DNA from: an uncultured Fastidiosipila sp.
Lineage (GTDB): Bacteria; Bacillota; Clostridia; Saccharofermentanales; Fastidiosipilaceae
Direction of reading: 5' to 3'
Assembly (NCBI GenBank): GCA_938014865.1
Contig: CALLQJ010000317.1
Location: 1-19,906 of the forward strand
Length of the DNA stretch: 19,906 bases
Part shown: positions 1 through 7,680 of the stretch, piece by piece
Position numbering within the stretch: the stretch's first letter is position 1
Layout: each line of letters opens with the position of its first letter
Program-made: the position numbers and the translations under genes
Notes under the pieces: model-generated
The model's input: the letters and a program-made list of their open reading frames with translations, nothing else
What the model was told of the DNA's origin: nothing
The model's database searches: none

Positions 1-1266
1 AGCTTCAGATTGAATACGCTGCGCCGGAATCTCTCGCCCCGAACTGTCTTCAAGCCGGAAATTATCATTGCTCAGGCTGTTCACCTGAAGTTCGGCAAGC
101 ATCTTTCCGGCCCACGTATGAGGATTAAAAACAACGATCGGAAGTCTCTTATCTTCGTGTTTTATGTCAATATCCCAAGATAATGCCTGGAGAGCATAAT
201 TTAGATTTTCCTGTCCTGCAGCCATTGCTCTGCCGAAAAGATAAGAAGCATCATCATAAGCAGAGCGGATACTTGTTCCGGCCATAATATCATGGAATTG
301 ATTAAATAAAATACCTTGCCAAGCTTCTTTGAAATTATTCGGATATGCCTGCTTCTCCAGGCTCTGCGCAACAGAACTCCATGTTTCGGCTGTCTGCAGC
401 AGCGTTTCCGCCTGACGATTCTGCTTCTTTATGGATGAATGTACACTGTAACAACCGCTCGCATGATGCTGCAGATCCCCGATGTATACCGGATACTCCT
501 TATTGTTTTCACGTATTGCCTGAAAAAAGTCTTCTGTACTCTCCATTTCCATACGCGGATAATCCGGGTCATCATTCAGACGATAAATACTTCTGATATT
601 CTCCTTAGTCGGCCCCCCTCCGTGATTGCCTACTCCGTAGAACATCATGAGCTGATCTTCACCGTCTTCAAGTTCGGTTAAAAGACGTTTTGCATATCGA
701 TCAAGATCTTTGCCCCAAGATAAATATTCATAAGGAATACGATATGCTAAAACCTCTGAACCATCTGCCGACTGCCAGCGGAAAATACGGCCGGGCAAAC
801 TTTTTTCAAGCGGCATCGGCCGCATAAAAACATAATTTTCCAAACCGCTTTTTCTTAAAATCTGCGGCAGATTTCCGTTATGCCCGAAGCTGTCTGCATT
901 AAAACCGCTTTTGGCGATTTTGCCGAATTTTTCCAGGAAATAACGCTGACCGTAAAGTCCCTGCCGAACAAAGGATTCGCCCGACGGAATGTTGCAGTCT
1001 GCTTCCACCCACCAGCCGCCGACAATTTCAAGACGTCCTTCTTTCACGCGTGTTCTGATTTCTTCAAACATGGCCGGCGCATTGCGCTCTATCCATGAAA
1101 AGTGAGCCGCAGAACTGCAGGTAAATATAAAATTTTCATCTTCTTTCATGCGATCAAGCGCCGAGCGAAGTGTTGCTTTTGCTTCCTGAAAACCTTCCTG
1201 CCAGTTCCACAGCCATACAGAGTCTAAATGGGCATGGCCGATCATACTCAATTTCTTATCTTTCAT
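1..1266 (-). CDS. GH38 alpha-mannosidase (3' end cut off by window edge)
   Basis: Glycoside hydrolase family 38 enzyme, expected to release alpha-linked mannose in the cytoplasm; no signal peptide is seen. The 422 codons present have no stop, so the C-terminal beta-sandwich part lies outside the window. Seen: the N-terminal GHAHLDSVWLW motif (H11, H13, D15), the nucleophile region NADSFGHNGN (D125 is the expected nucleophile and zinc ligand), a QHHASGCYS motif (H267, H268) and QFHDIMAGTS (H325, D326), all typical of GH38. The ATG at 1266 follows an AGAAAGAGA purine stretch. The gene lies 55 bp behind the permease gene and is probably the last or a later gene of the importer operon. GH38 also contains mannosylglycerate and 6-phospho-mannosylglycerate hydrolases, so the natural substrate (N-glycan fragments, alpha-mannan, or a small mannoside) is not fixed by the family. 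Confidence 0.93.
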   Translation of the reverse strand, partial: MKDKKLSMIGHAHLDSVWLWNWQEGFQEAKATLRSALDRMKEDENFIFTCSSAAHFSWIERNAPAMFEEIRTRVKEGRLEIVGGWWVEADCNIPSGESFVRQGLYGQRYFLEKFGKIAKSGFNADSFGHNGNLPQILRKSGLENYVFMRPMPLEKSLPGRIFRWQSADGSEVLAYRIPYEYLSWGKDLDRYAKRLLTELEDGEDQLMMFYGVGNHGGGPTKENIRSIYRLNDDPDYPRMEMESTEDFFQAIRENNKEYPVYIGDLQHHASGCYSVHSSIKKQNRQAETLLQTAETWSSVAQSLEKQAYPNNFKEAWQGILFNQFHDIMAGTSIRSAYDDASYLFGRAMAAGQENLNYALQALSWDIDIKHEDKRLPIVVFNPHTWAGKMLAELQVNSLSNDNFRLEDSSGREIPAQRIQSEA

Positions 1267-1321
1267 CGAACTATTCTCTTTCTTTTTGCTTCTGTTCTGT
1301 TTCTGTCATTTCAAACGGATA

Positions 1322-2158
1322 TCATGCTTTGATCGCTCCTGAAGTATTCACACCCTGAATAAAGTAGTTTTGGAATAAGAAGAACAAGGTCAGACTCGGG
1401 ATCATAGATAACAAAGATACTGCCATCAGGTAGTTCCATTCGGTATAACCTTGCCCTTTGAATACTTGCAGTCCCAGCTGGAACGTATATTTCGTGCGGG
1501 TGCTCAAATATAAGAGCGGTCCTTGAAAGTCACCCCATGCTGACTTAAAAGAAAACAGGGCTACCGATGCCAGTACAGGTTTTACCATCGGCATAATAAG
1601 CTTTGCCCATATGTAGAAATGGCTGGCACCGTCAATTTGTCCGGCCTGAATTAAGTCATCAGGGATCGTCATATAAAACTGTCTCATCATAAAAATGTGG
1701 AAGGCATTGCCGCAGAAAAGCGGTACGATCAAAGGCAGGTAGCTGTCTACCCAGCCAATCTTTGAAAATAATACGTACTGCGGAATCAGGGTGACAAAAC
1801 CCGGAATCATCATGGTTGCTAAAACCAAACGAAAGAGGGTTTTTCTCCCTTTAAAATCAATCTTGGCAAAGCCGTAGGCTATAAATGAATTACTTAATAC
1901 GCTGCCGATTACGCTGAAAAACACAACTAATAATGTGTTGAGCAAATACCGCGTAAAAGGCGCCTTCGTCCACGCTATTTTGAAATTTCCCCATAATGCT
2001 TTTTCCGGAAAAATCTTCGGAGGGTATTGTGCAATTTCAGGAAGTGATTTCAACGCTGTACTTAACATCCAGAATATCGGGAACAGTATCAGGAGTCCGC
2101 CGATCATCAAGATAATGAAAAGGATGATATTGCCTGCGGAATATTTTTTATCAATCAT
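1322..2158 (-). CDS. CUT1 sugar ABC transporter permease, MalG-type
   Basis: Inner-membrane subunit of a carbohydrate ABC importer. Several hydrophobic segments are visible, the first near the N-terminus (IILFIILMIGGLLILFPIF), and the cytoplasmic EAA loop that contacts the ATPase reads roughly LIQAGQIDGASHFYIWAKL. The protein ends close after the last helix, like MalG. Start choice: an upstream in-frame ATG exists at 2176, but an AAGGAGA site lies about 8 nt before the ATG at 2158 (MIDKKYS), which is therefore preferred; this gives 278 residues. That start overlaps the stop of the preceding permease gene by 8 nt, a typical translationally coupled arrangement. Confidence 0.93.
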   Translation of the reverse strand: MIDKKYSAGNIILFIILMIGGLLILFPIFWMLSTALKSLPEIAQYPPKIFPEKALWGNFKIAWTKAPFTRYLLNTLLVVFFSVIGSVLSNSFIAYGFAKIDFKGRKTLFRLVLATMMIPGFVTLIPQYVLFSKIGWVDSYLPLIVPLFCGNAFHIFMMRQFYMTIPDDLIQAGQIDGASHFYIWAKLIMPMVKPVLASVALFSFKSAWGDFQGPLLYLSTRTKYTFQLGLQVFKGQGYTEWNYLMAVSLLSMIPSLTLFFLFQNYFIQGVNTSGAIKA

Positions 2159-3083
2159 CTGCACTGTCTCCTTCATAAAAGACCCACTTAGACTGTGTTC
2201 TTTGTACGATGATGGTGATGATCATCACCACAGCAAACAAGAACCAGGCCATAGCGTTTGCGTAACCGGTCTTAAAGTTTTTAAAAGCGTTATTCCAAAC
2301 GTGAAGATTGTAGAATAAAAGAGAACCGGCCGGTTTACCGGAACCGTCACCTGAGAAAATATATCCTTCCTGGAAAACCTGGAACGATCCGATAATGCCG
2401 ATAACCAGATTATAGAAAATTATCGGTGTAAGCAGAGGCAAGGTGATTTTTCGTAAGCAATACCAAGAGCTTGCACCGTCAATAGCAGCCGATTCATATA
2501 AATCACGCGGAATACTCTGAAGTCTGGAAAGATATAAGAGCATCTGCCCGCCTAAGCCCCAGACGTGCATAAGTACGATGGCCGGTTTTGTCCACATCGG
2601 ATCCGTCAGCCATGCAGGTCCCTTAATGCCGACAAGAGCCAGCAATGAGTTGACCAAGCCGTTTGCGGGATTCAAAAGCAGCATCCACAAAAAATAGGTA
2701 CCGACACCGACCATAACAGACGGCAGATAATAGACCGTACGCAGAAAACGAACACCGAAAGACAACTTATGCAGCATAATTGCGACAATAACGCCGCCGA
2801 TTGTAACCAGCGGAATATTCATAAGAGAATAAATGAGCGTGTTTTTCAGGGCTTGCCAGAACATCGGATCCCGGGTAAACATTCTTTTGTAATTCCCGAA
2901 ACCGAGCCATTTAATTCTCAACATATTGTAATCTGTAAAACTCGTAACAAATGAGAAAATCAGCGGACCGATCGTGAAGCAGATCATCCCTATTATCCAT
3001 GGCAGAATAAAGATATAGCCATAAACATTTTCCTGCTTTTTGATCGTTTTAAGGCCGATTTTATTGAGAAATCTGCTTAACAT
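2151..3083 (-). CDS. CUT1 sugar ABC transporter permease, MalF-type
   Basis: Partner permease of the importer, 310 residues. Multiple transmembrane segments (the first near residues 23-48, GYIFILPWIIGMICF) and an EAA loop with the sequence LYESAAIDGASSWYCLRKI identify the MalF/LplB-like subunit. It starts with ATG at 3083 preceded by a GGGAG site. It lies 64 bp downstream of the solute-binding protein gene, with a stem-loop in between, and its stop overlaps the next permease start. No ATP-binding subunit is encoded in the window. In Bacillota such importers commonly use a shared MsmX-type ATPase encoded elsewhere (established knowledge), so that is the likely situation here. Confidence 0.93.
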   Translation of the reverse strand: MLSRFLNKIGLKTIKKQENVYGYIFILPWIIGMICFTIGPLIFSFVTSFTDYNMLRIKWLGFGNYKRMFTRDPMFWQALKNTLIYSLMNIPLVTIGGVIVAIMLHKLSFGVRFLRTVYYLPSVMVGVGTYFLWMLLLNPANGLVNSLLALVGIKGPAWLTDPMWTKPAIVLMHVWGLGGQMLLYLSRLQSIPRDLYESAAIDGASSWYCLRKITLPLLTPIIFYNLVIGIIGSFQVFQEGYIFSGDGSGKPAGSLLFYNLHVWNNAFKNFKTGYANAMAWFLFAVVMIITIIVQRTQSKWVFYEGDSADD

Positions 3084-3094
3084 GCGTAACTCCC

Positions 3095-3132
3095 ATTAAA
3101 AGAAAGACTGCCCGGAAAATTTTCGGGCAGTC
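3095..3132 (-). terminator. Stem-loop with weak T-tract between binding protein and permease genes (attenuator)
   Basis: A perfect 9-bp inverted repeat GACTGCCCG / CGGGCAGTC (3106-3114 and 3124-3132) with a 9-nt loop GAAAATTTT. On the minus strand it is followed by TTTCTTTTAA. It lies 16 bp after the binding-protein stop and just before the permease ribosome site. The likely role is partial termination or 3'-end protection, giving more binding protein than permease, as is common in such operons. The T-tract is interrupted, so read-through is expected. Confidence 0.75.
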
Positions 3133-3147
3133 GGCCGATACGATTAA

Positions 3148-4527
3148 TTATTGATTATCTTCAGCGAATTGCTCGAAAGCGACTTGAGCTTCTTCCATGG
3201 CCTGCGCCGGCTCGATAAGACCAAGCTTACCCTGGTCAAGAATAGAATTCACAACATCCTGATATCCTTTAAATTCGTTGGGTACTACGACCGTAAAGGT
3301 CTCTTCCAAAGCCTCGGCGAGATCACGATTTATTTCATTCTGGAAGAATGTATCACTTTCATCGAAATCATTTCTGGCCGAGAAGTCACCGATATTCACC
3401 GCGATATAATCTTGTGTCTCACGGCTGGTCATAAACTTCATAAAGTCATAGGATCCTTCAAGATGCTTTGCACCTTTAGGCGCTTCGAGAACGAAACCGC
3501 CGCCGTTTACTGCATGTCCGTTACCCTCTTTGTATTCGGGGAATAACATAACGCCGTAATTAAGGTCGGGTGCCGTATTAGCTAAAGCTGATGTGTAAGC
3601 ACTGGTATGCGCCAGCATGGAGATTGCACCGGACGCAAAAGGATCTGTCATACCGGAATTGAACGCTGCATCAATCTCATTGTAATTGTCCTGGCCGTAG
3701 TACTCGATCTGCTCGCGTATCCATTCTAAAACGGCGACATTTGTCGGTGTATTCACCGTGATTTCTTTAGTTTCTTCATTGAACCAGCCCTGCCCTTGAT
3801 TAGCATTGATTACATAAGTATCAAGTCCTGCATTTCCCTGCAGAGGGATGAAACCGTAACGTGTATATTCACCGTCTTCTTTCACATCCAGTTTATGGGC
3901 AGCTTCCATTAAATCATCCCAGGTCTTAATATCTTCAGGCTTGATGCCGGCTTCTGCAAAATGGTCTTTATTATAATAAATTGCGCGGGTATCGACAGAG
4001 AACGGCAAGGCATAAAGCTGGCCGTCGGTACCGGTACAAACATCCAGATACTGTTCATAAAAACCGTCTTTTACATCATCCGTGACCAGACCTTCAAGCG
4101 ATTCAACTTGACCTTCTTCGGCTCTGAAGCGTACCTCTTCCATAAAATTTGCCATGACATCCGTCGGATTGCCTGCTGCGATCTGAGCAATATTTTTTGT
4201 AAAGATATCACCCCAGGGAATGTCAACATAGGTCACATGATATTTATCCTGTGAGGCATTATAATCTTCCACCACTTTATCGATATGCGGCTTTCTCGCC
4301 TCAGAACTCCACCAAGACCAGAATTCCAACTCAATTTTTTCATCAGAAGGTTCGTCTTCTTGCTTTTCGCTGCCTTTTCCTTGTTCTTCCGTCTGTTTTT
4401 CTTCAAATTTTGTTTCAGACGTATTGTCGTCTTTGCTTTCTTGCGCGTCATCGCCGCTGCCGCAGCCCGCAAATAACGGAACAAGCAACGCCGTCGCTAA
4501 AAGCATTGTAATCATTTTCTTTTTCAT
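3148..4527 (-). CDS. Extracellular sugar-binding lipoprotein of CUT1 ABC importer
   Basis: Family 1-type extracellular solute-binding protein, 459 residues. Residues 1-21 form a lipoprotein signal (KKK n-region, hydrophobic core, FAGC lipobox) with C22 as the expected lipidated cysteine. A charged, Glu/Asp/Ser-rich linker covers about residues 24-65, typical of membrane-tethered binding proteins in Gram-positives. The mature domain begins with IELEFWSWWSSEARKP and contains an AQIAAGNPTDVMANF-like segment characteristic of CUT1 binding proteins. The ATG at 4527 has a strong GGAGGAAAG site. It is the first gene of the importer operon; the adjacent permeases and GH38 suggest a mannose-containing oligosaccharide or glycoside as ligand, but this is inferred from context only. 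Confidence 0.95.
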   Translation of the reverse strand: MKKKMITMLLATALLVPLFAGCGSGDDAQESKDDNTSETKFEEKQTEEQGKGSEKQEDEPSDEKIELEFWSWWSSEARKPHIDKVVEDYNASQDKYHVTYVDIPWGDIFTKNIAQIAAGNPTDVMANFMEEVRFRAEEGQVESLEGLVTDDVKDGFYEQYLDVCTGTDGQLYALPFSVDTRAIYYNKDHFAEAGIKPEDIKTWDDLMEAAHKLDVKEDGEYTRYGFIPLQGNAGLDTYVINANQGQGWFNEETKEITVNTPTNVAVLEWIREQIEYYGQDNYNEIDAAFNSGMTDPFASGAISMLAHTSAYTSALANTAPDLNYGVMLFPEYKEGNGHAVNGGGFVLEAPKGAKHLEGSYDFMKFMTSRETQDYIAVNIGDFSARNDFDESDTFFQNEINRDLAEALEETFTVVVPNEFKGYQDVVNSILDQGKLGLIEPAQAMEEAQVAFEQFAEDNQ

Positions 4528-4563
4528 TCTCTTTCCTCCGTAAGTAGAATTTAATGTAATTAA

Positions 4564-4592
4564 AATGTAGCACGTTTAAAATACATTTTCAA
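4564..4592 (-). promoter_or_regulatory. Sigma-A-like promoter of importer/GH38 operon
   Basis: On the minus strand TTGAAA (-35, 4587-4592), a 17-nt spacer and TACATT (-10, 4564-4569). The -10 box ends 36 bp upstream of the binding-protein start codon, and the ribosome site lies in between. The -35 box overlaps a 13-bp sequence that recurs at the -35 of the phosphorylase operon. Confidence 0.65.
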
Positions 4593-4600
4593 CTTAATTT
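4588..4600 (-). promoter_or_regulatory. Candidate operator, copy 1 (AAATTAAGTTGAA)
   Basis: Minus-strand AAATTAAGTTGAA; its last five bases are the start of the -35 hexamer of the importer promoter. The identical 13-mer occupies the same position relative to the -35 of the GH13_18 operon (12392-12404). A ROK-family repressor is encoded in the cluster and is the natural candidate binder, but binding is inference. An exact 13-mer match alone can occur by chance in AT-rich DNA; the equivalent placement is the argument. Confidence 0.45.
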
Positions 4601-4647
4601 AAAAATACGGCAAAAGCAGCATTTTTTATCTATATTGATGGTGATAA

Positions 4648-4663
4648 TGACAACGTTTTTTCA
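4648..4663. promoter_or_regulatory. cre-like (CcpA) sequence, weak
   Basis: TGACAACGTTTTTTCA resembles the catabolite-responsive element consensus (TG...CG...CA) with a palindromic AACGTT core, but it is 16 bp rather than 14 and has mismatches. It lies about 55 bp upstream of the importer -35 box. Catabolite control of such an operon is expected from knowledge of Bacillota, but this site is only a weak candidate. Confidence 0.25.
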
Positions 4664-4685
4664 AACTACCAACAATTTAGTTGAA
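4660..4685. promoter_or_regulatory. Imperfect dyad with operator-like half-site, copy 2
   Basis: TTCAAACTA (4660-4668) and TAGTTGAA (4678-4685) form an imperfect inverted repeat. The right half, within CAATTTAGTTGAA, matches the 13-mer found at the two minus-strand promoters at 11 of 13 positions, in opposite orientation. It is a possible upstream operator that would pair with the promoter-proximal copy. Confidence 0.35.
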
Positions 4686-4879
4686 TTATACGAATTAAAA
4701 GCATAAAACACATGATGGGCTATGCGTATTTTTCATTCGCAAGACGTCTATTTTGAGTTATTAGTTGATTAAGATCGATTAACAAGCATTTTTTAAATGT
4801 TATTAAATTAACTTTAGTATCGAGGAGGTCAAAGAAACAATAGCTTGGCACGTCCTGATTTAAATTTTAAATACCCGTA

Positions 4880-4962
4880 ATCCCATAAAAGGGATGCCGG
4901 AGCACAAAATATTTCCGGCTCTTATGGATAAGAGCTGAAGTATCTCTTCGCAGGAATAAGAG
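4880..4962. other. Cluster of nested hairpins, possible structured RNA or 3' UTR element
   Basis: Four inverted repeats follow each other: ATCCC/GGGAT (4880-4884 with 4891-4895), GCCGGA/TCCGGC (4896-4901 with 4914-4919), GCTCTTAT/ATAAGAGC (4918-4925 with 4928-4935) and CTCTT/AAGAG (4944-4948 with 4958-4962). The second and third share bases, and ATAAGAG occurs twice (4928-4934 and 4956-4962), so CTCTTAT at 4919-4925 could pair with either copy. I do not recognise a known riboswitch or RNA family. It lies downstream of the kinase stop on the minus strand and might be an operon 3' end, but no T-run follows. Confidence 0.4.
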
Positions 4963-5073
4963 TTTATGTCCCATGCAGCACCACTATTGAAAACTGAGAT
5001 TCAATGTCGGCTCCGCTGCAGCCAAGCAAAACGCAGAAATTTCCAATGCATCATACGTCATGCAGAAAGCTCT

Positions 5074-6405
5074 TTATCCGGACATTCGTTTTGCTGCTCT
5101 GATAAAAAAATCTTTCTGTCCGAAATTACCGCTCTTATAGCAAACCGCCGCCTCACGATCATCAATCGGGTGCAAAAGCGGAACACCGGGCGCCAAACTG
5201 CATGCTATTTCGTAGATTTGCCAATTTAGTCTTTTCGCTACAGCACCCGACGTTTCCCCGCCGGCAATTAAAAAATGTCTGACGCCCTGATTATATGCCA
5301 GCGCTGCCAATTCGCCGAAAAGCAATTCCAGAGTCTCTGAGGCACCGGGCACGTCGGATTTTTTACCGCTCAGCAATGCGTCGGAACAAAGCAGCAAAGG
5401 ACCTCGGATCTGCCGGACCGCATCTTTTAGCTCACAAAAATAAGGCAGTTTTCCTTTAGCTTCTAACGTCGGAATATCGTCCGGCAGACAAGCTTTGAAT
5501 TCTTCTGCAATCCGAGTTGTGTCAATAACTTTAACGGCAGCACCATAATCCAAATAAAATTTTGTCTGCTGTTTAGTTGCCTCCGATGTGCTGCCGGCCA
5601 GCAGCAAAGTATCGGGCACCTTCGCTGTTTCATTCTGACAGCATTCGGCAGCAGCATCATCTGCCGTCTGATACGCCCCTAAAAATTTTGCTAAACCGCT
5701 GCCGCCGGTCAATAGTTTCAGATTTCCGAAACATTCTGACAATATAGATGCATCATCGTCATTTTCATAGTCCGGCACCAAAGTAAAATGCTTATGTTTT
5801 CGTTTTAATGCCAGTAAAAAGTCTGCCAGCTTATCTTCATGGCGATATGTCTCACGCGGCAGCACGAAAACCGGATACTTGCTTTGCGCTCCCATTAACA
5901 CACGAAGATCTGATGACCACATCGGATTAAGCGGATGATGACGCATATGTGTCTCATCAAGCGGAATACCGTTCACATATAAAATGCCGGCTGATACCGT
6001 CCGTCCGTTCTCCGGCAAAGCGGGTGCTAAAATTGTATAAACTGCTTCCGTTCGTTCGAGCAGATAATCTGTCACCGGCCCGATATTTCCTTCCGGCGTC
6101 GAATCAAAAGTAGAACAATATTTAAAGTAAATCTGTGAAAAACCTTGAGCCTGCAGATAATCACAGGCTTTTGCAAACTCCTCCACTGCCTGATCAGCCG
6201 GCAAAGAACGACTTTTTAAGGCAATGACAGGAACCCCCTGCGCCTCAGGCCAAGACGTTTCAGGAATGCCGTTAGAAAGAAAAACCTTCCCGCCCGCTGC
6301 TGCATAAAACGAGGCCCAGTCTCCCGCTCCCGTAAAGTCATCCGCTATGCAGGCAAGTCTTTGCCTTGGCTGTCTTTGTGCATTTCTATTATTTTTCGCC
6401 GACAA
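5074..6405 (-). CDS. Four-carbon acid sugar kinase family protein (DUF1537, OtnK/DtnK-like)
   Basis: ATP-dependent kinase of the DUF1537 family, whose known members phosphorylate 3-oxo-tetronates, D-threonate or D-erythronate; 443 residues, a normal length. Seen: the N-terminal substrate-binding motif IADDFTGAGD (D22, D23), the middle signature CSTFDSTPEGNIGPV (D101), and C-terminal nucleotide-domain motifs LLTGGSGLAKFLG and IAGGETSGAV (G382-S386). The start is a TTG at 6405 preceded by AAAGGAG at good spacing; no better ATG exists nearby. It is the last gene of the five-gene operon, 23 bp after the ROK gene. The usual partners of this family (a PdxA2- or HIBADH-like dehydrogenase, OtnC-type aldolase, OtnI isomerase) are absent from the window, so the substrate here may be a different sugar acid or glycerate-like compound. 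Family assignment is firm; the substrate is unknown. Confidence 0.9.
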   Translation of the reverse strand: MSAKNNRNAQRQPRQRLACIADDFTGAGDWASFYAAAGGKVFLSNGIPETSWPEAQGVPVIALKSRSLPADQAVEEFAKACDYLQAQGFSQIYFKYCSTFDSTPEGNIGPVTDYLLERTEAVYTILAPALPENGRTVSAGILYVNGIPLDETHMRHHPLNPMWSSDLRVLMGAQSKYPVFVLPRETYRHEDKLADFLLALKRKHKHFTLVPDYENDDDASILSECFGNLKLLTGGSGLAKFLGAYQTADDAAAECCQNETAKVPDTLLLAGSTSEATKQQTKFYLDYGAAVKVIDTTRIAEEFKACLPDDIPTLEAKGKLPYFCELKDAVRQIRGPLLLCSDALLSGKKSDVPGASETLELLFGELAALAYNQGVRHFLIAGGETSGAVAKRLNWQIYEIACSLAPGVPLLHPIDDREAAVCYKSGNFGQKDFFIRAAKRMSG

Positions 6406-6428
6406 AGAAAACTCCTTTGAAATACAAT

Positions 6429-7667
6429 CTACTCTTTTTCTTTACTCAGCAAATCGTTAACCGTTTTGCTGAAGAAGGTATCTGCTACAATTTCTCCTGC
6501 ACCTATCACGCCTGCTTTATAACGCAGCTTACCGCGAGCCATCTGAATATCTTTGCTGACACGCAAACATTTGTTTTCTGCCGCATCTTTTGCAATAGCA
6601 TAAAAAGGTTCGTATTCATACACGAGCATACCGCCCAGGACAACTAATTCGGGATCTAAAAGATTTACCAAGCTTCCCAGCGCTTCGCCCATATTGAGCG
6701 CTGCTTTATTAATAATCGATATAATTTCCGCATCGCCTGCCGCCGCAGCCGCAAAAATATCTGTCAGCTGGTCCACTTCATGTTTTCCTTCCAGCTTTAA
6801 AGCCTGCCGTTTGGAGGGGGCGATCTCCTTGACCTGACGCAGGATCGAAAGCCCTGAACTGATGGCTTCCAGACAGCCGCGGCTGCCGCAGTTGCAGACA
6901 GGCCCGTCAAAATCGATCGTAACGTGTCCGAATTCACCGGCCGCTGAATTGGCCCCGATCTGCAGCTGACCATCCGTGATCATGCCGCTGCCGATACCCA
7001 TATCCGCATCAACATAGATAATGCTTTCATACAATGTCCCGCTGGCCGCTCCGCGCCAAAACTCACCCATAGCAATCGCATTTGTATCTTTATTCAGTAA
7101 AACCGGCAGATTCAGCCTGGTCTGCAAAACTTCCCGTAAAGGAAAATATCGGAAAAGCCGGAAGTTCGGCGGATTCAAGACCGTTCCTTTTTCCACGTCA
7201 ATCGGTCCAGGCGTCCCTATGCCGATGCCTAGAATTTTCTCCTGCGGAATTTTGCTTTTGGAAATGACCTTCTCGACAGCGTTACACAGATCATCCATAA
7301 ATTGCGATGTTTCCATGTGTTCACGGTTCATCGGAATACGCACTGCTTCAAGGATCTCTCCGTCCAGATTCATAAGCGCTACACGCGTGAGAAACATATT
7401 TATATGAATACCGATCGTGTAGGCATAATCTTTATTGATAATATAGTTGGCTGCTTTACGGCCTATCTTGCCTTCGAGTTCATCACTTTGCTGGACAAGC
7501 CCCAGATCTTCCAATTCTTCCAAAATATTTTTAATGGCCATGAAGGTCAGGCCGGTGACATTACTCAAGTTTGCACGTGTGCTCTTACCGTGATGTCTTA
7601 TGTAATTCAGGACCGTTACACGGCTCACATTTTTTAAATTTATAGTGTGCAGAACTTGACGTTTCAT
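6429..7667 (-). CDS. ROK-family transcriptional repressor (NagC/XylR type)
   Basis: DNA-binding ROK regulator, 412 residues. The N-terminal winged helix covers about residues 12-60 (NYIRHHGKSTRANLSNVTGL). It is followed by a ROK sugar-kinase-like domain with the GIGIGTPGPID motif and the zinc site GEFGHVT ... CNCGSRGCLE (C258, C260, C265 plus the histidine). A TTG-initiated extension to 7691 is possible, but AGGAAGGA sits 7 nt before the ATG at 7667, which is preferred. It lies 13 bp after the hydrolase gene and 23 bp before the kinase gene, inside the operon it presumably controls. ROK repressors usually release DNA on binding a sugar or sugar phosphate; the ligand here is not known. It is the only transcription factor in the window. 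Confidence 0.94.
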   Translation of the reverse strand: MKRQVLHTINLKNVSRVTVLNYIRHHGKSTRANLSNVTGLTFMAIKNILEELEDLGLVQQSDELEGKIGRKAANYIINKDYAYTIGIHINMFLTRVALMNLDGEILEAVRIPMNREHMETSQFMDDLCNAVEKVISKSKIPQEKILGIGIGTPGPIDVEKGTVLNPPNFRLFRYFPLREVLQTRLNLPVLLNKDTNAIAMGEFWRGAASGTLYESIIYVDADMGIGSGMITDGQLQIGANSAAGEFGHVTIDFDGPVCNCGSRGCLEAISSGLSILRQVKEIAPSKRQALKLEGKHEVDQLTDIFAAAAAGDAEIISIINKAALNMGEALGSLVNLLDPELVVLGGMLVYEYEPFYAIAKDAAENKCLRVSKDIQMARGKLRYKAGVIGAGEIVADTFFSKTVNDLLSKEKE

Positions 7668-7680
7668 ACTGTTGTCCTTC

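Larger units (their letters stand above)
4593..5073. other. AT-rich intergenic region upstream of the importer operon
   Basis: A 481-bp stretch without a supported gene. The half nearest the importer (4593-4860) is very AT-rich and holds a second copy of the candidate operator motif in opposite orientation, a cre-like sequence, and an imperfect dyad near 4760-4782 (GTTGATTAAGATCGATTAAC). The half nearest the kinase gene (4870-4965) holds nested hairpins. No canonical terminator with a T-run is seen directly after the kinase stop at 5074. Short reading frames on both strands here have no convincing ribosome sites or recognisable products. Confidence 0.7.

Noticed and set aside
2159..2176. Upstream ATG of the MalG-type permease as the true start
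   Set aside because: Its region contains the AAGGAGA ribosome site serving the ATG at 2158, so the shorter product is better supported.
4822..4880. Perfect GAGGAGGT on the plus strand at 4822-4829 as the start of a small gene
   Set aside because: No start codon at proper spacing; a TTG at 4845 opens only an 11-codon frame ending at 4880.
4867..4974. Minus-strand 35-codon frame (MGHKLLFLRRD...) through the hairpin region
   Set aside because: No ribosome site before the ATG, not in an operon position, and no recognisable product; its sequence is constrained by the inverted repeats instead.
5046..5063. TGCAT...ATGCA inverted repeat after the kinase stop as a terminator
   Set aside because: Only a 5-bp AT-rich stem with no T-run on the minus strand.
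4845..5100. Decayed plus-strand gene, since one frame reads protein-like segments between stops
   Set aside because: Three stops in about 150 bp and no segment that I can match to a family; not distinguishable from chance.
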